Shown: positions 22,369 through 33,177 of the stretch, piece after piece
Layout of the letters: every line of letters starts with the position of its first letter
Position numbering within the stretch: position 1 is the stretch's first letter
Assembly (NCBI GenBank): GCA_004764695.1
Contig: SMSO01000004.1
Span: 1,143,501-1,207,500, forward strand
Direction: 5' to 3'
DNA from: Schizochytrium sp. TIO01
Lineage: Eukaryota; Sar; Bigyra; Thraustochytrida; Thraustochytriidae
Length of the DNA stretch: 64,000 nucleotides
Translations under genes and position numbers: made by a program
Notes under the pieces: generated by a model
What the model was told of the DNA's origin: nothing
The model's database searches: none
What the model saw: the letters and a program-made list of their open reading frames with translations, nothing else

Positions 22369-23310
22369 CTAGGGGATCTCCTTTCTTTGTGTTTCTCGTG
22401 CTTTAAGAAAACGGTTCTCTCCGCTTTCAGCTAATTCCGCTTTTAAGGAGTACATGCTGCGATCAAAGTATTCCGGGTAATGGTTTTGTTTACCATCTTC
22501 GGACACTAAATCCAGAATCTCAATACCGGCGAATTTGTTGCGGTCATCATCGTCTTCGTCTTCGTCTTCGTCATCGTCATCGTCTCGTCATCGTCTTCGT
22601 CTCGTCTCGTCATCGTCTTCGTCATCGTCATCGTCTTCGTCATCGTCATCGTCATCGTCATCATCATGATCACCGTCGTCGTTGCCTTCTTCTTCTTCTT
22701 TATTGTCGTCGTCTCCGTCTTTATTGTCGTCGTCACCATCATTGTCTTCAAATTTGTTATCAGAGACATCATCTTCGTCAGTTCGAAGTTGACTTGAAGG
22801 GTTGGGGCTGATGACAATAACTTTGTGATGGCAAGAACAATCGATGTTCTCAAGCGGGCGCTTCTCGCCTACCTTACTGGGCAGGTTATTCTTAGTGTAC
22901 ACGCTCTTTCCATCATCACTATTCATTCCATTGCAGTGAGGGCACCTTGCCGTTTCCGGCGTTATGCGAACTGGAATAGGTTGACCGGCAAGACTCTTAC
23001 GACTCTTCGAAAATTGCAGATAGAGCTGAACTAACATTACCCCAAGGCCTGCGGTCGCAAATCCCGGGTAGATGAAGGTATGGAGCGAAGCCTGGATCGT
23101 GCTAAAGAAGTTCTTTAGGTCTTCAAAGTCTACATCACCAAGGTATGTGGCGACATCGTGTACAACCTTTGTAAGCGATGTATACGTTCCTGGAAAAGTA
23201 TCCACCGATGCGCTGATATGGGTGTAGATTGCACCAGCAATGGTGTGGATGAGCTGCATGCCTTGAATGAGCTTCGCAGCCTCCCCAAATCGTAGTACGG
23301 GATTCACCAT
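22369..23310 (-). CDS. Unknown protein with Asp/Glu-rich segment, frame broken by one in-frame TGA
   Basis: The first in-frame ATG is at 23310, but coding-like sequence continues upstream to about 23439, so a 5' exon may be missing. The N-terminal part has a possible membrane span (YPGFATAGLGVMLVQLYLQF) and a CPHC pair that may bind metal. A long Asp/Glu run coded by GAY/GAR triplets follows. Within it three dinucleotides (on the forward strand TC at 22607-22608, 22602-22603 and 22585-22586) stand where triplets are expected. Together they cost three bases, so the frame downstream is the same as upstream, but between the second and third a TGA appears (complement of 22588-22590). The same frame then runs on in ordinary protein-like sequence (NKFAGIEILDLVSEDGKQNH and so on) to a TAG at 22369. 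I do not recognise the family. Confidence 0.6.
22543..22682. repeat. GAY/GAR trinucleotide microsatellite within coding sequence
   Basis: Imperfect triplet array (forward strand GTC/ATC/TTC) coding Asp/Glu on the reverse strand. Three two-base units interrupt the triplet rhythm at 22585, 22602 and 22607. Such arrays vary in length between alleles and are error-prone in assembly. Confidence 0.85.
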
Positions 23311-24540
23311 GCTTCTAGCGCTTTCGATGTCCTGCGCAGCAACAATCTCCCCCGAGGTCTCTTTGGACTGCTTAGCGCAGCAAAGGTACACCCTGCTGAT
23401 GCCCTGCTCTTCTCGACGGCACGTGATGGTATCTTGCAAGGCGAACGTGCTCGCGCCGCAACTTTCTTGGTTTGAGTTCCCAGCGATGGAGTTTCGAGTT
23501 TGCTGGACTTCTCCAGTCCATCTTCAATATAGTTCACCCCTTTCTTAGAACTACTTAGGGCGGGTTTGAGAGCGAATTGATTGTTATGATAGTAACTCAA
23601 GGGGGAAGGGGTTTGAGAGCGCTCTCATCACAGCACAAGCTCTGTGCACCCAAGTCTAAAGACGCACGAGCTCACCTTAAGCACGCGGTCGACCTTGTCC
23701 AGATCTTTTTGAGAGCATGATCTGATGCGATGCTAGCGACCTGTTCTAGCACCTATGTTGGGCGCTCGAGGTTACGCAAAACTGAAATGACCTTTTCTTT
23801 TTCTTTATCCAGTTTTACAACAAAACAAATAATACTACGCAGGGCTGTTGTTTAGACTCGAACATCCCTGAATGCGTAAGCGCTACCGATGCTAGGGTTA
23901 AGGTCAGAAACATCAATTGTGGTCACGCATCGCCAAGGTGGCGGAGAGATTGGTCTCTCGAGTTCCAGGTATACACATGGACTTTTGGACTTTTGGACTA
24001 TTTTAGTGCTAGGTAGCTATAATTTATTGCAAGAACAGTAAGAACGAAGAGAACACCTTGTGGGTTTACCGTCGATAAATGCGTTGCGCAACGCTCGTTT
24101 GCGAGTTTTACAACCTTAAAAATCTCTGAGCCGAGCATGGAAAGAAACAGCTAACCCGAGCCCAAAATAAAGCTGCTAGGTGAGGCAGTGTGGCTGGTGC
24201 TCAGGGGGGGGGGCTTCGAGTGGGGTTAGACCCTATTGGCCTGGGAAGAGAGTATTGAACATTCTGGTCTCAAGCCGAGCGGGACTCGTGAAACTTTGGC
24301 TGAGTAACAACAAGACAGGGCTTGTGTTGTTTGGGAACGAGCAAAACTGGGCCAGTGGCATAAAGTCTGCCTGAAAGTTTTTTGTTCGCTCAAGGTCAGG
24401 TGTGGAAGATCTGGCATCGGCAAAGCCAAGTTAAAGGGTTCTTGGTACTTATCTGAATTGCTCGAAGCAATCCATTTCGTCACAAGTGAAATATAAGATT
24501 GCAAACGTTTCAATTGCACAATTGCACTTTAGCAAAGACA
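23311..24540. other. Region between divergent genes, possible missing 5' exon
   Basis: A reverse-strand frame without an ATG covers about 23304-23600 (SKKGVNYIEDGLEKSSKLET and similar) and could be part of an upstream exon of the Asp/Glu-rich gene, in a different frame. The remainder, up to the coiled-coil gene start at 24541, shows no gene. A run of nine G lies near 24203-24211. A tRNA-like stretch near 23930 was considered and dropped. Confidence 0.4.
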
Positions 24541-25572
24541 ATGAACAGTATGTTGGACGACAGCTTTGAGCGCACTGTATACTTCGATAATTCAGGAAAG
24601 GTGAATAACTCTCTTTGTGGAGGCAAATTGGACGAGAGCTTGACATACTCGCCTATTGATAAGGAAAATGAAAGCTTCAACTCGTGGCTCCGCAAGCGTG
24701 GGACTGAAAGTGACGAAGAGGATCATGAAGAGACCATGAGCCTTGGCGCTCCAACGGGTTTGTCATTGGCCGCTGAGCTCGAAGCCATCCGGGAAGAGGA
24801 GGACACTGACCCCGAGGGATTTAGTCTCAGTATGGATCACGCAGATGAAATGGATGGTGACCACGAGGAAGAAACAAAACTTGACGAAGTCTTTGTTACC
24901 CCGTACATTAGTAACGAGCGGAAAATGATTGATCGTACCAAGCGGAGAGCTTCAATTGGACCGGGCACAGCTGGATGGCGACTCAAGTATGATTCTGCTA
25001 TACAACAAATTGGTCATTTGCAAACGACCAACGAGAAACTCCAAGATGAAGTTAGTAAGCTGAAACTTTCGCTAGCCCTTCGAGAGGCTGAGTGCATGAC
25101 AATGCAGGAGCCATTGGCTGGCTCCCGATACTGCAAATCCTCAGCCCAGGTGAACAAATCTAATAACATCAGCACGAACGAAAACACAGCGCCAACAAAT
25201 GCTGTCACTACAGTTGTCGTGAAGGATAAGGATTCTTCTAAAGAAAAAAGAAAAAGGCTTGCTAATTCAGCTCCCCTCAAACTGACCGAAAAGAAGTTAG
25301 ACACTGCGGATACAAAGAAAGACAGTAGTAGTCGCCCTCCATTGGTGCCTCGCAAAGAACCTACACCGAAGGCGCCAGTGCCACAGAGCAATTTGGGTGC
25401 TCGAACAGTTGACTTTGCAGAGCTCTTCCATGACCTTATTGAGAGTGAATCATTTCAACTTGTTGGCTCAGGAGAGTCAGTCCTTGACCAACTATCTGAG
25501 CAATGCCGCCGTGATGTAGTCACCAGGTACTGTGACCTTCTTGAAGCTCTCTCTGGTGAGATGGACTACTAA
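24541..25572 (+). CDS. Unknown acidic/coiled-coil protein
   Basis: A 343-residue protein from ATG 24541; the frame opens 42 nt upstream only with a TTG. The N-terminal third is acidic and Ser-rich (ESDEEDHEETMSLG). A basic motif RTKRRASIG could be an AGC- or Aurora-kinase-type phosphosite. A short predicted coiled coil follows (QQIGHLQTTNEKLQDEVSKL), then a Lys/Pro-rich linker, and a C-terminal globular-looking segment (VDFAELFHDLIESESFQ...). A KEN tripeptide (DKENES) lies near residue 40 and could be a degron for APC/C, but KEN occurs by chance. I do not recognise a family. Codon use and start context look like a real gene. It converges with aminodeoxychorismate synthase. Confidence 0.75.
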   Translation: MNSMLDDSFERTVYFDNSGKVNNSLCGGKLDESLTYSPIDKENESFNSWLRKRGTESDEEDHEETMSLGAPTGLSLAAELEAIREEEDTDPEGFSLSMDHADEMDGDHEEETKLDEVFVTPYISNERKMIDRTKRRASIGPGTAGWRLKYDSAIQQIGHLQTTNEKLQDEVSKLKLSLALREAECMTMQEPLAGSRYCKSSAQVNKSNNISTNENTAPTNAVTTVVVKDKDSSKEKRKRLANSAPLKLTEKKLDTADTKKDSSSRPPLVPRKEPTPKAPVPQSNLGARTVDFAELFHDLIESESFQLVGSGESVLDQLSEQCRRDVVTRYCDLLEALSGEMDY

Positions 25573-25816
25573 GATTGTCATATTCACAAGATATTGTGTA
25601 AACCATGTAAAGGGCTAAATTTAGAAAAAAGCAAAAACAAAAAAAACCTTTAGCATACCGATAAAGGTTAACAAAAACGACATAATAATATATAACAGGT
25701 AGTGATACAACAATTTGAAGAAACTATTGAACTAATCAAGCGACAAAGATTTCTTTACTTTTTTTCAATCAATCTATCTTTCTATTGCTTCATGAAAGGT
25801 TTGACGGACATTATTT

Positions 25817-28691
25817 TCACAATGTTGTGAGGAAAGAGCTAAATACAGATTGCAGGCGGCCAGCCTTAAGCTTTGTTTCATCCAATTCGCCTTGAGGATC
25901 GGAGAGAGCGACGATTGCTCCGCCAGTACCAACACTAACACCAGCAGGGGTTACTACAGCTGTACGAATGACAATGTTCAAGTCTGAAGCACCTGTAAGA
26001 GAAATGAACCCAAGTGAGCCCGAGTATACACCACGTTCCTTGATTTCAAGTTGATCAATAATTTGCATAGTGCGCAACTTTGGGGCACCTGTCATTGAGC
26101 CACCTGGGAAGGCTGCCTGAATTGCACGGAGTGAAGGAGGAAAACGTTGGGCACCAGGTCCATGAAGCTGGCCAAAATCATCCTCATCAAGGTTAAGCTG
26201 ACCACGAATTGTTGATACAAGCTGGTGAACAGTTGTAAACGACTCAATCTGCATCAATTTAGGAACGTGGACGGAGCCGACCTCGCAAACTTTGCCGAGG
26301 TCATTGCGCACCAGATCAACGATCATGAGGTTCTCTGCGCGATCTTTATCACTGGTTCGCAATGCTTCAGCAAGCGCCTTATCTTCTTCCGGGGTTTCAC
26401 CTCGTTGAATGGTGCCCTTGATGGGTTTAGATTCTACAACACCTGCAGCATTGATACGCAAAAAACGTTCAGGAGAACTGCAACATACCGCAAAATCAGA
26501 CGATCCACGAAGACCGTCTGTGATTGGGGTCTTTACTTCGAGAAAAGCAGCATAAGGGGCAGGATTGGATGCACGAAGTAATTTGTAAGCATCAAAGGCC
26601 TTAGCCCGGACACGGTTATCCCCAAGGCTAAGTTGTTTTGTAAGACAGACCTCGTAGGTCTCTCCAGCGCGAATTTCTTCGATACTGTCTTCGACCAACT
26701 TGATGTATCCAGCATCAGGCACAGTACTTTGAAGCGGTGTGCTTTGGGCACCTGAGCTCTTTACTGCATTTGATACACGAGGCCGAACATCAGCGGCGAT
26801 GTTTTCGAGAACACTCAATACATCTTCTCGCCATTGTGTTTGAGCAGCTTGTACTTCGGAGGTGCCATCCTCAAACGTGACAAGCCAGCATTTGTGAGTG
26901 TCGTGATCCCAGACAAGAAGACGGTCAGCAAAGATGAAGCTAGCATCAGGAACGTGTGTGTCGCCGTCACAGCATTGTGTCTTTACATGACGGGCTGGGA
27001 TTTCTTCATCATCGGACGTGTACCGGTATCGTTTAGGTGATTCTGTTGATGAACCACAAGAATCACTTTCGGCAGCATCGGTTGCAACTGATGATCTGCG
27101 AGGAAGAGTCTTTTTAACTCCACAGAATCTCCTGAGACCGTAACCAAAGAAACCGACGTAGCCCGTTGCCAAGGGGAAGTCCAAGTTCCATGACTGAAGA
27201 GAACACAATGTGTTGGCTGCCTCGTCTTCATGTTCCAAATGCAGGAATCCAGCATCGTGGCGTTTACTGTCCATATCATGAGCCAAGTATTCAAAAATAT
27301 CTTCCGTTTCCATTACCTGAGGTGAAGACCATTTGCCATCAGGGGAAGCAAAGTAGGTTCGCAGCTCATGGGGCGGCCGACCATGATCACAACTGTCGCG
27401 GATTGAGCGGCTAGCAGGATCCACATAGAACTCAACAAGTTCTGCCAGTGGGCCTTCACCATTGCCCATGAAACTAAATCTTGTTTGGGATGCGTTTGTG
27501 CTGTCTGAATTACGGTCCTGCAGGTCCCGAGTAGCAGAGTCCAGCCAGAAACGAGCTTGTGTTCTCGGTCTTTCCTCGGAAACAGGAAACAAGGTTTCGA
27601 AGAGGGTTTGCGTGCTCACACAACTAGACGAGGCGGTTGCAGTAGCAAAGCAGGAGACTGGTTGTACCACAACACGATGCTTGCTGAAGCTTGTAAAGTC
27701 TTCCACAGCGGTGTGCTTGTTTGCGCTGGTTTGTTCGTTTTCAAGATGTACATCAGCAGCCTCGCTTGATCTCAGAGATGAAAATTCGCATTTCACTCCG
27801 GAGCAGGCGACTCCTTTGTGGTGTTCCCAAAACTCAGCAGACATGTTTAAGAAGTTTTCAACTAGCTGAGCGCCATACGCTGAGCAAATGGATTCGGGGT
27901 GGAACTGAACACCTACGCTCACACGACCAGGCTCATCAACAGCAAGGCCCATAATAACGCCATCCGTGGACCGAGCTGTGACGATGATGTTTGTAGGGAT
28001 GGTGGCTTCATCAACGACGAGGGAGTGGTAACGAACTGCATCAAAAGGGGATGGCACCTTAGCGAAAAGCCCATCAGCATTTTCAACGAGAACCTTGCTC
28101 ACTCGACCGTGCATGGGTTCTTTGCCACGCACCACATGAGCTCCAAAGGTCGCTGCCAAAAGCTGATGTCCAAGGCAAACTCCAAAGACAGGGACTGAGG
28201 CATCGAGCGCGGCTCCTGCACTGAGTCCTACATCTGATGGTGTGTGAGGAGAACCAGGTCCAGGGGAGATGACAACCTGGTGGAAGTCACGTCCTGGCCT
28301 CAAGGTCTTGCACAGAGCATGCCAATCTGAGCCAAAGTCATCATTCTGCACCACGAGTGGTTCTTGCCCACTTACTGTAGCAATCAGCTTTCATTTGGAA
28401 AAGTTTACCCCAAATGATAAGTAATATTCAACGTTAGTTTCCCATGCTTGACATTCTACATTTACTGACATCTCCATTTCCTTTCCTTTCCTTGCAGCCC
28501 CCTGGATCTGTTGAATGAGCCTCTGTATGTTCATTCATCCATCACCAGGTGGTTTTCGACTTTTTAGTGGTCCTCTCCATAAAACAACCGAGCGGACTTC
28601 TTATTCTCCATCACTCCTTTGGACGTACCTGAAACAAGTTGAAGGTGTAGCTGTCGTAGTTATCAATGAGCAGTGTCTTGGTCGTCGTCAT
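25817..28691 (-). CDS. Aminodeoxychorismate synthase, fused PabA-PabB, two exons
   Basis: Makes 4-amino-4-deoxychorismate from chorismate and glutamine, the first step towards p-aminobenzoate and folate. The main frame has no ATG at its 5' end and enters the glutamine amidotransferase domain mid-fold. The missing start is a 63-nt exon at 28691-28629, coding LLIDNYDSYTFNLFQ after a short MTTTKT. The donor is GTACGT at 28628 and the 241-nt intron ends with an AG at 28389-28388; exon 2 (28387-25817) continues with LIATVSGQEPLVVQNDD. This joins perfectly to family spacing and gives ~856 + 21 residues. The amidotransferase triad is visible (Cys in GVCLGHQ, about residue 92; His and Glu in FHPES, about 184 and 186). 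The PabB half has KPIKGT, the form typical of PabB rather than TrpE, and PGGSMTGAPK. A CTAAC near the intron 3' end could be the branch site. Confidence 0.92.
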
Positions 28692-29277
28692 GGTGCTCAC
28701 AGCGCTTCTCCTCGCTTCTCCTCGCCTTCGTTTCGGTCTGGTCTATGCGGCTGCTCGCTTCCAGCCAAAAACAAACAAGAACAAGTCAATCTCCTCAGCA
28801 GTCCTGTGGCCCTTCGCTTTGCCTAGTTCTGGCCTGTGCTAAGCTGCAGTCAATATGTTGACGCAGACCCAAATTCGGCAACGAGCAGAGCACCGGCAGG
28901 TCCCGCACAACGCCGCAGTGTTGCGGATTTGTCTTCGCCTTTGCCTGCTTTTCTTGCGCTCTTGCGCTCACTCGCTCGTGCTTTTCCCTTTCTTCTGTGA
29001 CTTCATTTACTTTTTCTCTCATTCATCTCTTTTCTCTCAATTCTTTTCCTTTCTTACGCGTCTTCAACAAAAGCAAAAGATGTTTTCCTCCTTTCCCCCC
29101 TCTATCTACCCATTACAATAAGAGTCCACTAGCAGTAGGAATTGCTTCCCAACCCCGACTGGACTGCTACGAGTCATCATGGGAGGCCCTTACTACGCCG
29201 TATGCACCGCTCAAAACCACCCAGAATTACATCTGTGGTCACCAACCCAGGAGCGGCGTCGATCATTTGCGGGAGGT

Positions 29278-29355
29278 GCCAAGACGCCTCTGATCGAAGC
29301 GATTTACTGCGTCCACGCACGGCTTCAGGCGATCGAGAGCTTGGCCGGAGCCCTC
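29278..29355 (+). pseudogene. Possible ankyrin-like remnant
   Basis: A forward frame reads KTPLIEAIYC, then VHARLQAIESLAGA. This resembles an ankyrin repeat (TPLxEA, then GH, then helix two ending in Gly-Ala), with Val for Gly and one residue of slippage. It sits in a GC-rich island with no surrounding gene. Weak evidence, comparable to the 11.8-kb fragment. Confidence 0.25.
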
Positions 29356-29469
29356 GGGTCTTCTTCCTCAGCGCTCTTCTTCAAGCTGTGCGGTGCTCAC
29401 TCTTCACTTCGTAGAAAGGCAGAAGAGCACTGAAAAGGCGTATTCTTCTCATTCTCCGCTTTCACCCAA

Positions 29470-29470
29470 A

Positions 29471-29510
<40 letters not shown>

Positions 29511-29511
29511 A
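29470..29511. repeat. AAAG microsatellite
   Basis: About ten perfect AAAG units on the forward strand. Confidence 0.95.
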
Positions 29512-32265
29512 AACAAAAACAAAGTTGTTTTGGATCACGATTCATTCTTCGATAGATTGCGGTGTCTGCAGAATCGAAGACGAGGCGAGTCTGCGAATTC
29601 AACAGGGAAACAATCTTGAAAATCTCGAGGGCCCCAGAGACGCTGCATTTCGAGCTGGCTGGCTTGGAGGAGGGAGGGGCGTCCAGGCATCAACAAGCAA
29701 ACAGGCAAACAAATTTGACGTTCATCACATACATGCCTACATCTACTCTAGAGGTAGTATGCATAGATAGCACTTTGGTGACCAAGGCGTCGTTTCCTTT
29801 TCTTTTTTTCTTACAGTTCTTCACGTTCTTCGCTTTTCTTTTTTGACTTTTTCTGCCTGTATTTCTACTTTTTCTTTTCTTTTCTTACAAAAGAAAGGAA
29901 AATTAATAATAATAAACAAAGTACAAAAAGTTATAATTTCACATAGAGCAGATATAAACGAGAAGCCTCTTTTGTATGGAATGAGACTATTGGGATAAGA
30001 AAGAAGGCGGTGATAAAATTAGTTCATAAACCACGACTGTCTCTGGTCGTTCCACGTTTTGATACCATAGGTACCGTGGTTCATCCAAGGGAGAAATCCA
30101 ATGCAGTATTCCACTGTTGGCAACGCAAATATCCATCCAATGCTCTTATTAGCAGTGTGTGCTTTCACAGGCTTTGACGACAAAGGAGCTCTGCGTCAGC
30201 CCATACAGTCTCAAATTTGTAGCCACCTTTCAAGATTTCATGACATTCGATCAACTGTTCCATGCCATGAACAACCATAGATCAACTGGTCGATATTTCA
30301 TCACTCAGACATCTCAGACATCATCAGCTCAGCTCCAAGTCAGTGCAGCAATTGAAAGAATACACGCATCCACATGGTCAAAGTGCGCTGACTGGTACAG
30401 GGGTGTCTCCCTACTTTACAAAGTTCCATCAACTTTTCCTTATAAACCATATTGATTGAGTTCTGTGAAGTGCCGCTCGCAGAAAAGTCGCTGTAGAGAC
30501 TACTTAACTTAGTAAGGGAATCGTAGACGACACGACGAAACCCACACCAGGAGCTGCGCTTGCCACAAAACGAAGTCGCTGCAGGAGTAAGGAAGGCCGA
30601 GGACACAAAAATTCGTGCAATGCTGTATTTGTCAATCTAATAACACGAGAACAGCACCTGGTGTCACATTCCTCCACATAAGTAGCTATCTGCACGTTTA
30701 AAAATCGATGTGAGTTTTATTTGATACAAGGCATGTGTTTTATTCACGTGCTTAAGGAAGAGGCAATAGATCGTAAAAACTTAGTAAATCTATATGAAGG
30801 TAAACTTTTTCCATGGTAATCATCATCGTTCAACTTGTTTGCAAATAATGCAAGGAGCTTTTACTATCAAGCTTAAAGCACCACCTATCTTCCAACAGTC
30901 TACCTTATTAATCGAAACTGATATAATTCTTCAAAATGGGTTTTCCATTGTAGTTTCGATTGTATTCTTGGCCGCTTATAACTCAACTTTCAAGTGAACG
31001 AAAAACAAAAGTTAACAAAACAAAGTTAGCACGTCTGTTCATGATTTGCCACTGTTAGATGGAAAGTCTGTAGAAGTAGTAATAGTAGTAGTAGTAGTAG
31101 ATTATTTCGGGACCTTCACTTTGTATCAGTCTACATCTACGTTTCCACGACGTCAGCGTGAGAACTAATCCCGAAAGTTCATAAGCTAAGGAGGCCATGA
31201 GGCACTGATATTGATTTGGAAGCTCAATGAATTTTCATTTGCTATGTGCTTCATACCTCCAATATTCTCTCTCGCAGCGTTGCGTTCTAAATTTCCAGTG
31301 CTGCTGAAGCCTTTTAAAATATCGCATTGATCTCCTGCAGTTTGGGTTGCGGGTTGCAAAGCAATGTGCGATCTAATGGCTTTCAGGTCTTTGTTGCTCA
31401 GACGGATTCGCATATGGTTTCTCTTATGGCTCGTGCATAAGAAAGGATTATCACATGTGTATATATATTCTATATATATCGATCTTTGCAAAAAATGACT
31501 CTAAGAAACACAATATTCCAACTTACTGGATCCCTTCCATGTCCTTGTAAAATAATAATACAATTAACATCCCAGTGAGGATTTCCTTCGTTTCAGGCTA
31601 TAATTCTTGATAGTAGTATGAGATTGTAAACGACTAGGGGCTTTCGCAGACAGCAAATAAAGAACAGGGGTATTTAAAAACCAATTTTGCATATAGAGTT
31701 GGTTGTTGCATGAAAGCTGTAACGCGACTTACAGATAGAATTTTTATTTTTGATTCTTTTATGGAATTGCGAGTTTGTAGGCTATATGCTTTGCTCTGTT
31801 GCACTTATTAAGACCGTGTCTTGAGATAGCTGTTGTTCCGCTTTGCTCAAATTCTCCGGTATTGTGAGGGCCAATTTACAAGTCTACAAATTGCTGAAAG
31901 CATTTTCACCACTCCAGTCATGGGTTTCTGAGTAAGTGAAAACTGTTTTTTAAAAAGTAAATTGTTCAATCAGAGAGAGAGTCTGCAGAGGTTGCAATTC
32001 ATATTTGGACATGAAAATAGCCTTATACCATATTATTACACTAACCAAAATGGCCCATTTAATAGCCCTCTTTGCGGAACCATCGATTCGTTAAAGAAAG
32101 TTATTTGATCGTGAAGTTCTCGATGCTTTCGCTCGTGCAAAACCTGGGCTTGGCGCAGCCAGCTTGTATAACTCTCCTCCATATAGATTTTCTAGGAAAG
32201 GGGGTCGCAAAGGTTCTGTAGCAACAAAAGGTGGAGTCCTTCAGTTTCGTTTCTAGTTTGAAATC

Positions 32266-33177
32266 ATGTCCAAGGCCGTAAGGAACCTCGCCCCTGGCAA
32301 ATGGCGCAGCTGGGTTACTCTCTCCTCGGAGAGCTCCACAAAGCGAATCGACAACAACTACTTGAGATTCCCTGTCGGTGCTGCTGGACGAATTGCCCGA
32401 GCAGAGTTGATTGCTGATGCTTCCAAGGTAGTAGACGTAATTATGCAGCGTGCGCTTAATGCTGAGAATGCCACATCTGCCATCGATAAGCACTTGTACA
32501 AATGCATTGGTCTTCCAGCCAAGACCGAGCAGGAAATCAAGTCTAATGAAGGATTTGAGGAATTTATCATGTCCATGGGAGTAAGCGTCTGCGACGATGA
32601 AACAATTGCAGACCTCAACGCGGAGGACCGTGGCATCCCAGAGCCCACCGATGTTCTCTCGTACCCGACCTTTGCGATGCGCGGGGATGAGCCTGGTGCA
32701 AATCTTATTATGCAGGGCCGCAGTTTTGAGGCTGGCATGTTTAACGAGATGAATAACAACGATAATGAGTTGTTGGATCTTGAGAAAATGTCTAAGGAGG
32801 AGGAAGAGTTTCTGCGCGAATTAGAAAAGTTCGAGACCGATGATCTTGAGCAATACGTCAAGGAGAGCTCCGAGTACGCCGAGGGCGTTGATGGCTATGC
32901 GTTTGATGATGGACACCCTATTGAAAAGTCGGCTGCCTACCTCGGTGATGTGATTATTTCAATCGATACTGCAGAGCGTCAGGCCGCTGAGCGTGGTCAC
33001 AGTGTGCGCCAAGAACTCCGCATCTTGCTTGTCCACAGTGTCCTTCACCTTTCCCTCTTTGATCATGAGACTAAGAAGGACATGAAGCTTATGCGCGCCG
33101 CAGAGGCAGAGGTTATCAAGGAGCTTGGCTGGGACATCGCCAAGGGTCTGGTTTCCCATGCTCATGGCGAAGAATAA
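32266..33177 (+). CDS. YBEY: YbeY-type endoribonuclease (rRNA maturation factor)
   Basis: A 303-residue protein from ATG 32266. YbeY is a metal-dependent RNase needed for small-subunit rRNA maturation; eukaryotic forms act in mitochondria or plastids. The metal site is intact: H257, H261 and H267 in HSVLHLSLFDH. It is preceded by the family strand LGDVIISID and by TDVLSYP (about 128-134). The N-terminal ~30 residues are basic and Ser/Thr-rich, which fits an organelle-targeting peptide, though this is not certain. It is unusual that about 90 residues, including an acidic helix-rich part (KMSKEEEEFLRELEKFE), separate TDVLSYP from LGDV, where most YbeY proteins have roughly 10-30. This explains why the protein is longer than bacterial YbeY (~155). 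Single exon. Confidence 0.9.
   Translation: MSKAVRNLAPGKWRSWVTLSSESSTKRIDNNYLRFPVGAAGRIARAELIADASKVVDVIMQRALNAENATSAIDKHLYKCIGLPAKTEQEIKSNEGFEEFIMSMGVSVCDDETIADLNAEDRGIPEPTDVLSYPTFAMRGDEPGANLIMQGRSFEAGMFNEMNNNDNELLDLEKMSKEEEEFLRELEKFETDDLEQYVKESSEYAEGVDGYAFDDGHPIEKSAAYLGDVIISIDTAERQAAERGHSVRQELRILLVHSVLHLSLFDHETKKDMKLMRAAEAEVIKELGWDIAKGLVSHAHGEE

Larger units (their letters stand above)
28692..32265. other. 3.6-kb gene-poor region
   Basis: Upstream of aminodeoxychorismate synthase and of the YbeY gene. Contents seen are a GC-richer island at about 28690-29420, an AAAG microsatellite, T-rich low-complexity DNA near 29800-29890, a GTA triplet run at about 31079-31100, and a TATATA palindrome near 31458-31480. 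Short frames around 30100-30460 have some protein-like character but no homology I can name. Confidence 0.5.

Noticed and set aside
22506-22853. Met/Thr/Lys-rich reverse frame
   Set aside because: Shifted-frame reading of the GAY microsatellite.
23880-23970. tRNA-like stretch (GGTGGCGGAGAGATTGGTC)
   Set aside because: It resembles the D-arm of a Leu/Ser tRNA, but no matching acceptor stem, anticodon arm or T-arm (GTTCGAATC) follows.
30106-30455. Short forward frames, including an ATG frame near 30101
   Set aside because: Some protein-like character, but short, in two overlapping frames, and with no homology I can name.
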